From assembly GCA_001803165.1 (NCBI GenBank), contig MHAZ01000006.1:125428-189427 (forward strand): a stretch of 64,000 nucleotides of DNA, written 5' to 3'. Numbering within the stretch: the stretch's first letter is position 1; the number at the start of each line of letters is the position of its first letter. The notes under the pieces are model-generated. The model searched no databases. It worked only from the letters and a program-made list of their open reading frames with translations, and had not been told where the DNA came from. Position numbers and translations under genes: made by a program. The stretch comes from Stygiobacter sp. RIFOXYC2_FULL_38_25 (GTDB lineage: Bacteria; Bacteroidota; Ignavibacteria; Ignavibacteriales; Melioribacteraceae). This document shows, one piece after another, positions 17,652 through 25,910 of the stretch.

Positions 17652-18029
17652 TTAAAATGTTCTTTTTAGATTCGGCTCATTTATTATTTCTTGAATTTGA
17701 TTCAGATTTTCTTTTAGCACATAATGAACAATTCCATATTGCATAGTTCTCCGTCTAAATTGAGCATCATCATAATTTGTGATTATGATAATTTTGGCTT
17801 CGGGGAAACGCTTCTTAATTATTGCGCTTGCATCCAGCCCATTCATATTTTTCATCGCAATATCCATCAACAGCCAATCGGGATGAATTTTTTCATATTC
17901 TGTAATTGCATCTGTTCCATCAGAGCATTCAAAAAACTCTAAGGTGTCCTCCGGCTTTTGTTTTAGCCGAATCATGGATTTAATCATATTTCTCATGCGT
18001 GCCGAATCATCAACAATTAGAATTTTCAT
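17652..18029 (-). CDS. Single-domain response regulator (receiver only)
   Basis: A CheY-like receiver with no output domain. I start at the ATG at 18029 because the upstream TTG frame has no ribosome site; the product is 125 residues. The acidic pocket is KILIVDDSARMR (Asp7, Asp8), the phospho-acceptor Asp56 lies in WLLMDIAMKNMNG, and the TNYDD and VLKE elements supply the Thr/Lys switch residues. It is not adjacent to a kinase; the nearest is the 7TM kinase gene at 19031 across a 340-base spacer, so it could receive phosphate from that system. Confidence 0.85.
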   Translation of the reverse strand: MKILIVDDSARMRNMIKSMIRLKQKPEDTLEFFECSDGTDAITEYEKIHPDWLLMDIAMKNMNGLDASAIIKKRFPEAKIIIITNYDDAQFRRRTMQYGIVHYVLKENLNQIQEIINEPNLKRTF

Positions 18030-18371
18030 AAGGTTAAGCGAAATCAATTAGTATCTTTGAATTAAATTTAGCGTGGAAGACTGGCTGGTAAAATGGGAGT
18101 TCACCCTATGAATTATAGTGGTTTACCACTACTGTGATACGCGATACCCTCAAAACCGGGATATACAGTAAAAGGATAAAAGTTTTATCTCGTCCCAAAA
18201 GAAGCTGTCGCATAATTAATGAATCAAAAATAAATCAGTGTAAATCTGCTAAATCCGCGTCATCCGCGTGCTATTTCTTATTAAATAATTAATTATGCGA
18301 CATCCACCTAAAGAGACGATACTGAAAAATATCTATGCTCATTGCTATATTGGTTTTGAGGTAATACTGTG
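18030..18371. other. Intergenic region holding a terminal-inverted-repeat element
   Basis: A 342-base spacer between two response-regulator genes. It contains the 97-base element at 18206-18302 described separately and a weak hairpin-like stretch near 18117-18140 (GTGGTTTACCACTAC). No reading frame is convincing. Confidence 0.6.
18206..18302. repeat. 97-base element bounded by 15-base perfect inverted repeats
   Basis: Left arm 18206-18220 (TGTCGCATAATTAAT) and right arm 18288-18302 (ATTAATTATGCGACA) are exact reverse complements. The interior holds a direct repeat of ATCCGCGT (18253-18260, 18262-18269) in a stretch resembling common short dispersed repeats. It could be a tiny non-autonomous element or a long-range hairpin; no target duplication was identified. 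Confidence 0.75.
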
Positions 18372-19028
18372 CTAAGATAAGAGAGTTTTATTCTCGATAA
18401 TAAATTTAAGTAGGGCGTTGCAGCCGGTAATATTCAATTTCTTACAAATATTAGCCCGGTGATTTTCTATTGTCTTGTAGCTTACAAACAACACTTCGGC
18501 GATTTCTTTGGTCGTTTTGTTTTGCGAAATCATGTTAAGAATTTCTTTTTCCTTTTCAGTAAGGATTTTTATACCGGGATTTTCATCCGCAAGTTTCTTT
18601 TGCTTCATTGATCTCTGGACCATGTATTCCGACATTGATGGACTGAGATAAAAATTTCCGTCGGCAACAACGTGTACAGCTTTCAGAACTTCTTCTACTG
18701 CATTTTCTTTTAGGATGTATGCCTCCAGTCCATATTCAAGTGAGTTATTAAATATTCGTTCATCTTTGTGCATAGTAAGAAGTATAATGGAAATATTTTT
18801 ATAACGGGACTTAATCATTTTAGATAATTCAATGCCGCTCATTCCCGGCATTTGCAGATCAAGAATAACAATATCAACGGTTTCTTTTTCAATTAACTTC
18901 ATTGCTTCTTCACTGTTTCCTGCTTCGCCGATAACCTTAACGTCAGGATCTTCTGCAAGTACCGATTTAATTCCTTTTCTAAAAAGCGGGTGATCGTCAA
19001 CAATTAAAATTTTTTTTACTTTTTCCAT
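18372..19028 (-). CDS. NarL/FixJ-type response regulator
   Basis: A 218-residue DNA-binding response regulator. The receiver (about 5-122) has LIVDDHPLFRKG with Asp11-Asp12, phospho-acceptor Asp57 in IVILDLQMPGMSG and Lys in YILKENA. The C-terminal LuxR-type helix-turn-helix (about 150-215) reads ILTEKEKEILNMISQNKTTK, KTIENHRANICKKL. It starts two bases after the stop of the sensor kinase gene at 19031, so kinase and regulator are cotranscribed and almost certainly partners. Confidence 0.95.
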   Translation of the reverse strand: MEKVKKILIVDDHPLFRKGIKSVLAEDPDVKVIGEAGNSEEAMKLIEKETVDIVILDLQMPGMSGIELSKMIKSRYKNISIILLTMHKDERIFNNSLEYGLEAYILKENAVEEVLKAVHVVADGNFYLSPSMSEYMVQRSMKQKKLADENPGIKILTEKEKEILNMISQNKTTKEIAEVLFVSYKTIENHRANICKKLNITGCNALLKFIIENKTLLS

Positions 19029-19030
19029 CG

Positions 19031-20983
19031 TTAGCTGCCTCTTAACGGAATATGAATTTGAATTGAAGTTCCTTTATTAATCACGGAGTCAATGGAAATA
19101 GAACCATGTAAAATATTTACGCGTTCATGAATACCCGATAATCCAAATCCTTTACCTGAGCCATGCACGTAATTTTCTTGTCCTATTGCTGCAAATCCTT
19201 TACCATCATCCTTAACGTTGAGAGCAACTTCCCCATCTTTTTTAGTTAGGACAATTTCTGCGTTAGAGGCTTCGGCATGCTTAATAATATTGGTTAAAAG
19301 TTCCTGTAATATCCTATAGATATGTAATTCCTGTTCGCGGGTAAACAGTTTATCTATTCGATCTATAGAATATTTGAATTGAATTGAAGAGGTGCTTTCC
19401 AACCTTTGAATAACTGCTTCCAGCGATTCCGAAATTCCCAAATTATCTAATTGATAAGGATGCAAATTTTTTGAAAGTGTTCGGACACTCTCAATTACTG
19501 ATGATGAAGTCGAAGATATTTCTTTAATGTATTCCGATGCAGTATCAAGCTTCTCTGGATTATCAATTGATTTAATACAAAGGGATGAGAGGTTTTTAAT
19601 AATCAGCAATTCCTGACCAACGGCATCGTGCAATTCCATGGCAATTCTTTTTCTTTCATCATCCTGCGATTGTAAAAGCTGATGTGTGTATTCTTCGCGG
19701 ATTTGCATTTCCCGCTGGTTGGCTTCCAGTGCAATCTTCTGCTGTTTTACAAGCTGTTCCTGAACTCTGCGTGCTTCTATATTTTCCTGAAGATAACGAT
19801 ACATTGCCAATGCAATTAGTGATCCAACAAAGAATAATGTTCCCCATTGCAGTATATACGTCCGCGTGTACCAAGTGTTCTCAAAAAAATTAATATAATA
19901 CAACAGAATTTCTATTGTACTCATGATGGAAAAAACAGCGGTTCCTATTAATAGAATAACCGAATCCATCTTTTTACGGGAAGTGGATTTTATCAAGAGG
20001 ATAAGAGAAGAATTGCTAGTAATTAACAATAGTATAAAGAAAGGAGTTATTAATTCATTCATGGTTATGTTTGTTGCAAGAAGACATACCACTGCCGCTC
20101 CAAGAAAAATAAGGTGAATCTTCCAAGCCCATCCGAGGTATTTTTGATATTTAGGAATAATTACAGATTCAATTACCATGAAAAAAAACGGCGAGAACAA
20201 GAGCGAGAAATCATCCAGAAAATATATTAGAGCGGTATTATCAAAGAATATGTTTATCATCGGATTGTTAAGCGTGATTAGGGTACCAACCGATAAAAAA
20301 AAGATTGACGAACCGAGATAGAATTTTTCACGTCGTAAAAAAACAAAAACAATAAGCATAACAAGGGCAGATGTAAGTATCAGCGCGCCTATTATTAAAT
20401 CTATTATGTTTTCCGAAACAATAGTTCCAAGGAATTCATGCGTAGAACCAAACGATACCCACGATGCAAGTCCGATACTTTTACTTTGAGAAGTGAATCT
20501 AAAGTATAGATACTTGCCCGTAGAATTTTGGGGAAGAGGAATAAGATACCATCGGAATGACAACGCCCCAAGATTTTCCGTATCCAAGATGTAAGTGCGA
20601 TTGGTGAATATTTCTTTCCGGTCAAGATAAACCGACATCATCTGCTCGGATCTGTTCACGAATACAGCCGGTCCAAGTAACTTTGATGCGGGCATCTGCG
20701 TTCTAAACCATGCGGCATCATTATTTTGATTTGGCAGAATACTTTTCGATGAGTTATGCCAAGCAGAATCTGTTTGTCCGGCTGCGGCGAAACAATAATT
20801 TCCGGTGCCGTCTTTTGGCAAGTCACCACGATGGTACTGCCATTGTGTTAAGCGCAGAATTTCATTTTGCTGATTTGATTTATCTGTGCTGCATCCTATT
20901 AATGCAAATGTGCAGATAAACAAAACAAGCATGAACGCAAACCGGGCAAGTGTATTTTGTATTCTGCAAGTAAGCTCTTTCAA
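19031..20983 (-). CDS. 7TMR-DISM-type sensor histidine kinase with N-terminal lipobox
   Basis: A 650-residue membrane kinase. The start is a TTG with no clear ribosome site. Residues 14-31 look like a lipoprotein signal (ALIGC, Cys31). A periplasmic sensor domain (about 60-185) precedes seven hydrophobic spans (about 190-395), a short coiled coil, the HisKA_3 dimerisation box with His452 (RKRIAMELHDAVGQ) and a HATPase domain (LLTNIIKHAEA; DDGKGF; GFGLSGIHER). Kinases of this type phosphorylate NarL-type partners, matching the gene immediately downstream. A lipid-anchored sensor domain on a 7TM kinase is seen elsewhere in this superphylum; the ligand is unknown. Confidence 0.9.
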   Translation of the reverse strand: MKELTCRIQNTLARFAFMLVLFICTFALIGCSTDKSNQQNEILRLTQWQYHRGDLPKDGTGNYCFAAAGQTDSAWHNSSKSILPNQNNDAAWFRTQMPASKLLGPAVFVNRSEQMMSVYLDRKEIFTNRTYILDTENLGALSFRWYLIPLPQNSTGKYLYFRFTSQSKSIGLASWVSFGSTHEFLGTIVSENIIDLIIGALILTSALVMLIVFVFLRREKFYLGSSIFFLSVGTLITLNNPMINIFFDNTALIYFLDDFSLLFSPFFFMVIESVIIPKYQKYLGWAWKIHLIFLGAAVVCLLATNITMNELITPFFILLLITSNSSLILLIKSTSRKKMDSVILLIGTAVFSIMSTIEILLYYINFFENTWYTRTYILQWGTLFFVGSLIALAMYRYLQENIEARRVQEQLVKQQKIALEANQREMQIREEYTHQLLQSQDDERKRIAMELHDAVGQELLIIKNLSSLCIKSIDNPEKLDTASEYIKEISSTSSSVIESVRTLSKNLHPYQLDNLGISESLEAVIQRLESTSSIQFKYSIDRIDKLFTREQELHIYRILQELLTNIIKHAEASNAEIVLTKKDGEVALNVKDDGKGFAAIGQENYVHGSGKGFGLSGIHERVNILHGSISIDSVINKGTSIQIHIPLRGS

Positions 20984-21506
20984 GTTAAGCCAGTTTGTTT
21001 ACTTCGATAGGTAAAATACGCATTACATTATTTATTCTACAAAAATATTTTCTTGTCGTACTAATTTGGGGAAGTGAAATTAAAAGGTGTTTACTTCACA
21101 CAATTCAGTAGTTGTTTTTCTCAGCGTAGCTCTGTGACTGTTGGAGGCACTTTGAGAAATTCAAAAAAAAATTTCACAGAGCGACACTGAGCAGTCACAG
21201 AGAAACACAGAGAAAAAACTTTTGCTAGTTGAATTAGTAAACCATTTAGTAACCAAGTTTATACTTGTTAGAGGCTTGGTAGAGCGGAGGTGGAGCGCAG
21301 TTGAGAACTTGTTATCAACATCATCTTTAATCCCAAAGTCAAATAAAAGTGATATTTTAATTTGAGTCACTGTAGTTTTGGATACAGTGACTTTGGAGTT
21401 ATTATTAAGTTTGAATATCTGAAATCCGTTAAGCGAATTGATTAACAAAAGTAACTGTTTGATTGGGAAAATGATGAAACTACGTTGTAAAGAAAATCAA
21501 TATTTA
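20984..21506. other. 523-base intergenic region with CACAGAG-type repeats
   Basis: Between the two kinase genes. 21113-21216 contains two roughly complementary arms rich in CACAGAG/CTCTGTG units, similar to 40935-41043. The rest (21217-21480) has a 95-codon leftward reading frame that I regard as chance translation of repeat-like DNA, since it has no ribosome site or family resemblance. A promoter for the kinase gene at 20983 should lie here. Confidence 0.6.
21113..21216. repeat. Imperfect inverted repeat of CACAGAG units
   Basis: The left part (TTTTTCTCAGCGTAGCTCTG) and right part (CAGTCACAGAGAAACACAGA) are partly complementary and consist of repeated CACAGAG/CTCTGTG motifs. The same unit family occurs at 40935-41043. 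Sequences of this type are scattered in many bacterial genomes; function unknown. Confidence 0.6.
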
Positions 21507-22895
21507 TTATATGGGTAATTTTATTGGCAATGTAATTTCAACTTCGGTTTGTTTATCTTTTTCACTTCTCAAAATCATGATACCCTTATGCAATTTTATG
21601 ATGTTTTCAGCAATGGATAATCCTAATCCACTCCCTTGAATTTGACCTCTAATCTCATTGGAACGATAGAATCTTTTAAAGATATGATCAATTTCCTCTT
21701 GTTCAATGATGATACCTTTATCAACAATTTTAACAGTTATTTCTGTTTTAAGCTTCTTAATCGAAATCTGAACGGTAGTATTTGGAAATGAATATTTAAC
21801 AGCATTATCAATCACGTTACTAAAAACACTCTTAAGAAGTTCTTCGTCTGCAGTAATTTCAATCGGTTCGTCAACTTGAAGATTCCATGAAAGTTGTTTC
21901 TCAGATGAGATTTTTTGAAAGGACTGTACCACTTCAAGAATAATTTCGTCCAGTCGTATCATTTTTACTTTGAGGATAACATTTCCCGCTTCAAGCTTTG
22001 CAAGTTTTAGTAATGAATTTGATAGATTATTCAAACGATCTACTTCCTTGATGATCTGATCTATTTCATGCAGAGTTTCTTGATCACTAATTTTTTCTTG
22101 TATCAACTCAAGATTAGCATGAATGATTGTAAGCGGAGTTTTAATTTCATGCGATGCATCGGCAATAAAACGTTTCTGACTTTCGAATGAACTTTCCAAG
22201 CGTTCAATCATACCGTTTAGGGTTTCACCTAATTCTCGAATTTCATCTTTCGCCTCTGATACCTCAATTCGTTTATGCAGATCTTTAGCCGAAATCTGTT
22301 TAGCCGTATCAATCATTCTTGTGATAGGCTTGAAGGATATCCTGGATATATAATACGCCGCAGCAGTAGCCAAGAATAATGCAAGAGGCACAGCAATCAG
22401 AAAAAAGAAAAAGTGAAAATGTACCTGGCGTTTATATCCTGCTAAAGATGCCGAAGTAATAACGTAATATTTTTTTGGGGTTCCCAATTCAACTGGAATA
22501 ATATTGCAATAATAGCTGCTGGATTCTTTTCCGATCCCGATCCATTTTTCTTTGAGAAGAGTTTTTATCTGCTCTGCAGAAAAGCTGCTTAATAATTTCT
22601 TGTATTGAACCGCCGTGTTCAATTTATCGTCAACGATCTTAAATTGGGGATCGATAAGTCCTTCTCCCTTTATTTCGAACAACTTGTGTTGATCCGGGAA
22701 TGTACCTTCATAAATCTGGCGCATAATTTCGCTTTTAAGTTTATCCGAATAGGCCGTCAATTGCATTTCTACCAAACGCATCTGTTCGCGTTCAATGTCA
22801 TACATAGAAGCTAAAGCGATTGCAACGAGTAGGAATCCAAATACTAAAGTATAGCTTAAAACAATTTTTTTTCGAATTTCCATTTTCGCGAACAT
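21507..22895 (-). CDS. HAMP-containing sensor histidine kinase
   Basis: A 462-residue kinase: first span about 10-30, a periplasmic sensor loop to about 157, second span about 158-183, HAMP (about 184-236), HisKA with His249 (FIADASHEIKTPLTIIHANLE) and a HATPase domain (SVFSNVIDNAVKYS; GSGLGLSIAENI). Its ATG overlaps the stop of the upstream response-regulator gene by one base (TAATG), so translation is coupled. The architecture matches CusS/ArlS-like kinases; the signal is not evident from sequence. Confidence 0.93.
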   Translation of the reverse strand: MFAKMEIRKKIVLSYTLVFGFLLVAIALASMYDIEREQMRLVEMQLTAYSDKLKSEIMRQIYEGTFPDQHKLFEIKGEGLIDPQFKIVDDKLNTAVQYKKLLSSFSAEQIKTLLKEKWIGIGKESSSYYCNIIPVELGTPKKYYVITSASLAGYKRQVHFHFFFFLIAVPLALFLATAAAYYISRISFKPITRMIDTAKQISAKDLHKRIEVSEAKDEIRELGETLNGMIERLESSFESQKRFIADASHEIKTPLTIIHANLELIQEKISDQETLHEIDQIIKEVDRLNNLSNSLLKLAKLEAGNVILKVKMIRLDEIILEVVQSFQKISSEKQLSWNLQVDEPIEITADEELLKSVFSNVIDNAVKYSFPNTTVQISIKKLKTEITVKIVDKGIIIEQEEIDHIFKRFYRSNEIRGQIQGSGLGLSIAENIIKLHKGIMILRSEKDKQTEVEITLPIKLPI

Positions 22896-23572
22896 TACCG
22901 CTCCTTATCCGAAAACAAATAACCCGAACCACGTACTGTTTGAATTAGGGGTTTATCAAATCCCTTGTCAATTTTTTGACGCAGAAATTTTACGAATGAA
23001 TCTATTACATTACTCTGAGGATCGAAGTTCATATCCCATAAATGCTCGGAAATAAACTGCCGGGAGAGGATCTTGTCCGGATTCATCATGAACAATTCCA
23101 AGAGTGAATATTCTTTTGACGTAAGAACTATTTCCTTTTGTCCGCGGTATGCTTTACGTAGGTTGAAGTCGAGAGTAATACCGAATCTTTCCATTTGTGT
23201 AGATCGAACGGAAGAATTTCTCCTGATCAAAGAACGTATCCGCGCAATCAGTTCTCCAAAATGAAACGGCTTGGGAAGATAATCGTCGGCGCCGCCGTTT
23301 AATCCTTTAATTTTATCCGAGACATCATCCAGCGCAGTAAGCATTAGAATAGGCACAAGAACATTTTGATTTCGTAAGTTGCTGCAAACCTTCCATCCGT
23401 CCTGAACCGGCAGCATAATGTCTAGAATGATTGCATCGTACTCGTTTACCATTGCATATTCTTCCCCGGTTCCGCCGTCCGGCGCGATATCCACAACAAA
23501 GCCCTCTGCTTTCAATTTCTGCGAAATAGCGCCGGCAATTTTTACTTCATCCTCTATAACTAAAATTCTCAA
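22895..23572 (-). CDS. OmpR/PhoB-type response regulator
   Basis: A 225-residue winged-helix regulator. I start at the TTG at 23572, preceded by AAGGA, giving MRILVIEDEVK; a TTG 11 codons upstream has no ribosome site. The receiver has Glu-Asp near residues 7-8, phospho-acceptor Asp51 (AIILDIMLPVQDG) and Lys in DYLPKPFHFGEL. The C-terminal winged helix (about 130-223) reads LTSKEYSLLELFMMNPDKIL, and VRGSGYLFS ends the wing. It is the first gene of a pair with the HAMP kinase. Confidence 0.93.
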   Translation of the reverse strand: MRILVIEDEVKIAGAISQKLKAEGFVVDIAPDGGTGEEYAMVNEYDAIILDIMLPVQDGWKVCSNLRNQNVLVPILMLTALDDVSDKIKGLNGGADDYLPKPFHFGELIARIRSLIRRNSSVRSTQMERFGITLDFNLRKAYRGQKEIVLTSKEYSLLELFMMNPDKILSRQFISEHLWDMNFDPQSNVIDSFVKFLRQKIDKGFDKPLIQTVRGSGYLFSDKER

Positions 23573-23641
23573 CCCGTTTTCCTTAAGCAAATAATTCAAT
23601 AACAATAGACTTCGTTTCCTACTCTCAAAAATAGAGTATTT

Positions 23642-24685
23642 TCATTTTACATATAATCCTTCGCCAAATTTCAAAACCCTGAATAACGAATCGGGCATAT
23701 TATATTTCTTGAGCGCAGCAGCGAGATCCTTTTCGTGCGCATCAATAGTTTGTTCAGGGTGTTCAGGGAATGTTGCATAATGTATTCCGACACTTTGATT
23801 CGAATTTAAGAGTTGATGAGCCTTTACTGCATCATCGGGATTCATATGCTGATTTTTCATAAACCATCTTTTTTCATAATTGCCGATTGGAAGAATCGTC
23901 AAACGGAAATCGGGACATCGTTTTGATAAAGAATCTATGAATTCGCCATAGCCGGTATCTCCGGCAAAATATACTCTTCCATGCTGACTTTCAATCACAA
24001 AGCCGCCCCAAAGAGTTCTATTACCGCCGAACAAAGCTCTACCTGAACCATGCAGCGCCGGCACAAAAATAATTTTTACTCCGGTATTTTCAATTTTGTA
24101 CTCATCCCACCAATCCATTTCATAAACATTACTAATCCCTTCATCTTCCAAAATTGTTTTTACTCCCAATCCTACTAATATATGAGGATTATGCTTTTTC
24201 AGTCTCTCCATAGTTGGTAAATCGAGATGATCGTAATGGTCGTGGCTGATAAGAACAAAATCAATATTCGGTAAATTCTCGAAATCCACTCCCGGCTTGC
24301 GTATTCTGTGTGGGCTGAACCATGAAATTGGACCTGCGTAATCCGACCAGATAGGATCGGTAAGAATATTTATCCCGTCAAGTTGAATCAATGTTGTCGC
24401 ATGATTGATGTATGTAACTTTCAATTCACCTTCGCCAACTTTACCGACCGGAATTGGTTGAGGATCATCAATAATTTCATCAGACCATTCAACCGTATCC
24501 ATTTGCCAAAACCATTTTACTACATCCCCAAAACTATGATCGGGTTCTTCATTAAAGAAACGGCTACCGTCAAAATGATCGGACGGCGCTCCATTATATA
24601 AAGTAGAGCAACCGCCAAGCATATCCATAATTATAAAGACCATGATGATTATAAAAATTTTAACAGTGTTTTTTTTAATTAACAT
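23642..24685 (-). CDS. Beta-lactamase-fold lipoprotein hydrolase (NAPE-PLD/UlaG-like)
   Basis: A 347-residue metallo-hydrolase predicted to be lipid-anchored: a hydrophobic start with lipobox MLGGC near residues 22-26. The metal site is visible as SHDHYDHLD (His-x-His-x-Asp-His), with further ligands in ALHGSGRA, FAGDTGYGEF and GIHYATF. The WFMKNQHMNPDDAVKAHQLL and TFPEHPEQ segments match the N-acylphosphatidylethanolamine phospholipase D-like branch. A phospholipid or N-acyl amide substrate is likely from the family but not proven. It sits 10 bases downstream of the methyltransferase-like gene. Confidence 0.85.
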   Translation of the reverse strand: MLIKKNTVKIFIIIMVFIIMDMLGGCSTLYNGAPSDHFDGSRFFNEEPDHSFGDVVKWFWQMDTVEWSDEIIDDPQPIPVGKVGEGELKVTYINHATTLIQLDGINILTDPIWSDYAGPISWFSPHRIRKPGVDFENLPNIDFVLISHDHYDHLDLPTMERLKKHNPHILVGLGVKTILEDEGISNVYEMDWWDEYKIENTGVKIIFVPALHGSGRALFGGNRTLWGGFVIESQHGRVYFAGDTGYGEFIDSLSKRCPDFRLTILPIGNYEKRWFMKNQHMNPDDAVKAHQLLNSNQSVGIHYATFPEHPEQTIDAHEKDLAAALKKYNMPDSLFRVLKFGEGLYVK

Positions 24686-24695
24686 TTTTCTCTCC

Positions 24696-25886
24696 TCAAT
24701 ACAGAGGGACAGGAATATTCATATACTTGAATTTCGACGGCGGATTGACAATATGCATAACAGTATTATTTGAAAGATTCACAGTTACTTCAATTAATGG
24801 AATTCTTTTGACAGTATTAAAAAGGATTTCTTTCCCTTCAGCTTCCTGTCCGGCGCGAATAATCGCTCTAGTAAAAACAATTTTGTAAATGTTCTTGTCG
24901 TAATTATCCGGCGTGTAATGGTCTGAATCTTTATGAACTTTATTCATCGGTATCTCCGGCACGTACCAACCTACAGGTAAAATATAATTGATGAACTTAT
25001 CATTTTTTCCATGCATACTGTTTAACTGTTTCCGGACATTCGGATTAGCATGAGCTATTTCAATAAGCCGTGTAAGCTGTGCCTGTTCTATTTTCGAAAC
25101 AGAGATATATGCAGCATCTTTATTAAACCTTGCAAATAAACTATTCAAAGAAATTTCTTCGAGAATATTAGCCAGTTCAATTGAAGACACGTTGACCATC
25201 GAAAATAATGCGATGAAAGCAAGAAACCTCTGAAATCCGGATGGCGGCAGAGTAAATATTTTTTTTATTGCAGACATCCTCATTGGGATAAACATTTGTG
25301 TTTTTCTTTTGTACTCTAGGTATGCCTCGCCAAATTTTTCTTCGCATTCATGTTCTTCAATTTTTGCGAGAAAGTAATAAACGAATAGCATCAGCAGAAA
25401 AGAAAGAAGGACAATATATCTTGGCCATAAAATCAGCAATCCCAAACCACATATTATGAGCGAAGCATATTGCGGATGGCGTATGATTCGGTAGATACCG
25501 CCGATTACTGGTTTCTTGCGAGTAAATTTGTAATAGTAAACATGAGCCGCGCTAACACTAAATCCGGCAAAACCAAATACTGTGAGATTCCAACCGATTA
25601 TGTTATATATATTCAAAAATGCAGAAGATGTTTCCTTAACAATATGTGGAAGAAACGTTCTGCACAGCCATGCAAGAATCGGACTTTCATTAAGAAAGTC
25701 CAATCCGTTTCCATAAGCTGCATAGAAATAAACGGCAAAGGGACTTGCCATATAAATAAATTCAAATCCAATCAAAAAGTATAATACAGCAACAATCCAA
25801 ATATTTTTTTTACCAGTCTGTTGTTTGTTGGCAGATGCGTAATATTTATCTTTTTTCGATGGTACATTCATATAATTCTCATCCAT
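24696..25886 (-). CDS. Polytopic membrane protein with ICMT/PEMT-like methyltransferase domain
   Basis: About 396 residues. I choose the ATG at 25886; another ATG five codons on (25871) has GGATGAG before it and is equally possible. Four to six membrane spans occupy about residues 25-225, containing the isoprenylcysteine methyltransferase-type core GGIYRIIRHPQYASLIICG and KIEEHECEEKFGEAYLEYKR. The C-terminal 170 residues are soluble and unrecognised. Bacterial members of this fold methylate lipids or small molecules; the substrate is unknown. It lies directly after the TonB-dependent receptor gene and before the NAPE-PLD-like gene, suggesting a lipid or envelope-related operon. Confidence 0.7.
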   Translation of the reverse strand: MDENYMNVPSKKDKYYASANKQQTGKKNIWIVAVLYFLIGFEFIYMASPFAVYFYAAYGNGLDFLNESPILAWLCRTFLPHIVKETSSAFLNIYNIIGWNLTVFGFAGFSVSAAHVYYYKFTRKKPVIGGIYRIIRHPQYASLIICGLGLLILWPRYIVLLSFLLMLFVYYFLAKIEEHECEEKFGEAYLEYKRKTQMFIPMRMSAIKKIFTLPPSGFQRFLAFIALFSMVNVSSIELANILEEISLNSLFARFNKDAAYISVSKIEQAQLTRLIEIAHANPNVRKQLNSMHGKNDKFINYILPVGWYVPEIPMNKVHKDSDHYTPDNYDKNIYKIVFTRAIIRAGQEAEGKEILFNTVKRIPLIEVTVNLSNNTVMHIVNPPSKFKYMNIPVPLY

Positions 25887-25910
25887 CACGAATATTTTTA
25901 TTAAGGACAA

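Noticed and set aside
21161-21448. 95-codon leftward frame between the two kinase genes
   Set aside because: Its 3' part translates the CACAGAG repeat and the product is low-complexity with no ribosome site; treated as repeat-derived.
25887-25910. TTG start for the methyltransferase-like protein eight codons upstream
   Set aside because: It immediately follows the receptor gene's stop and has no ribosome site; ATGs at 25886 or 25871 are better.
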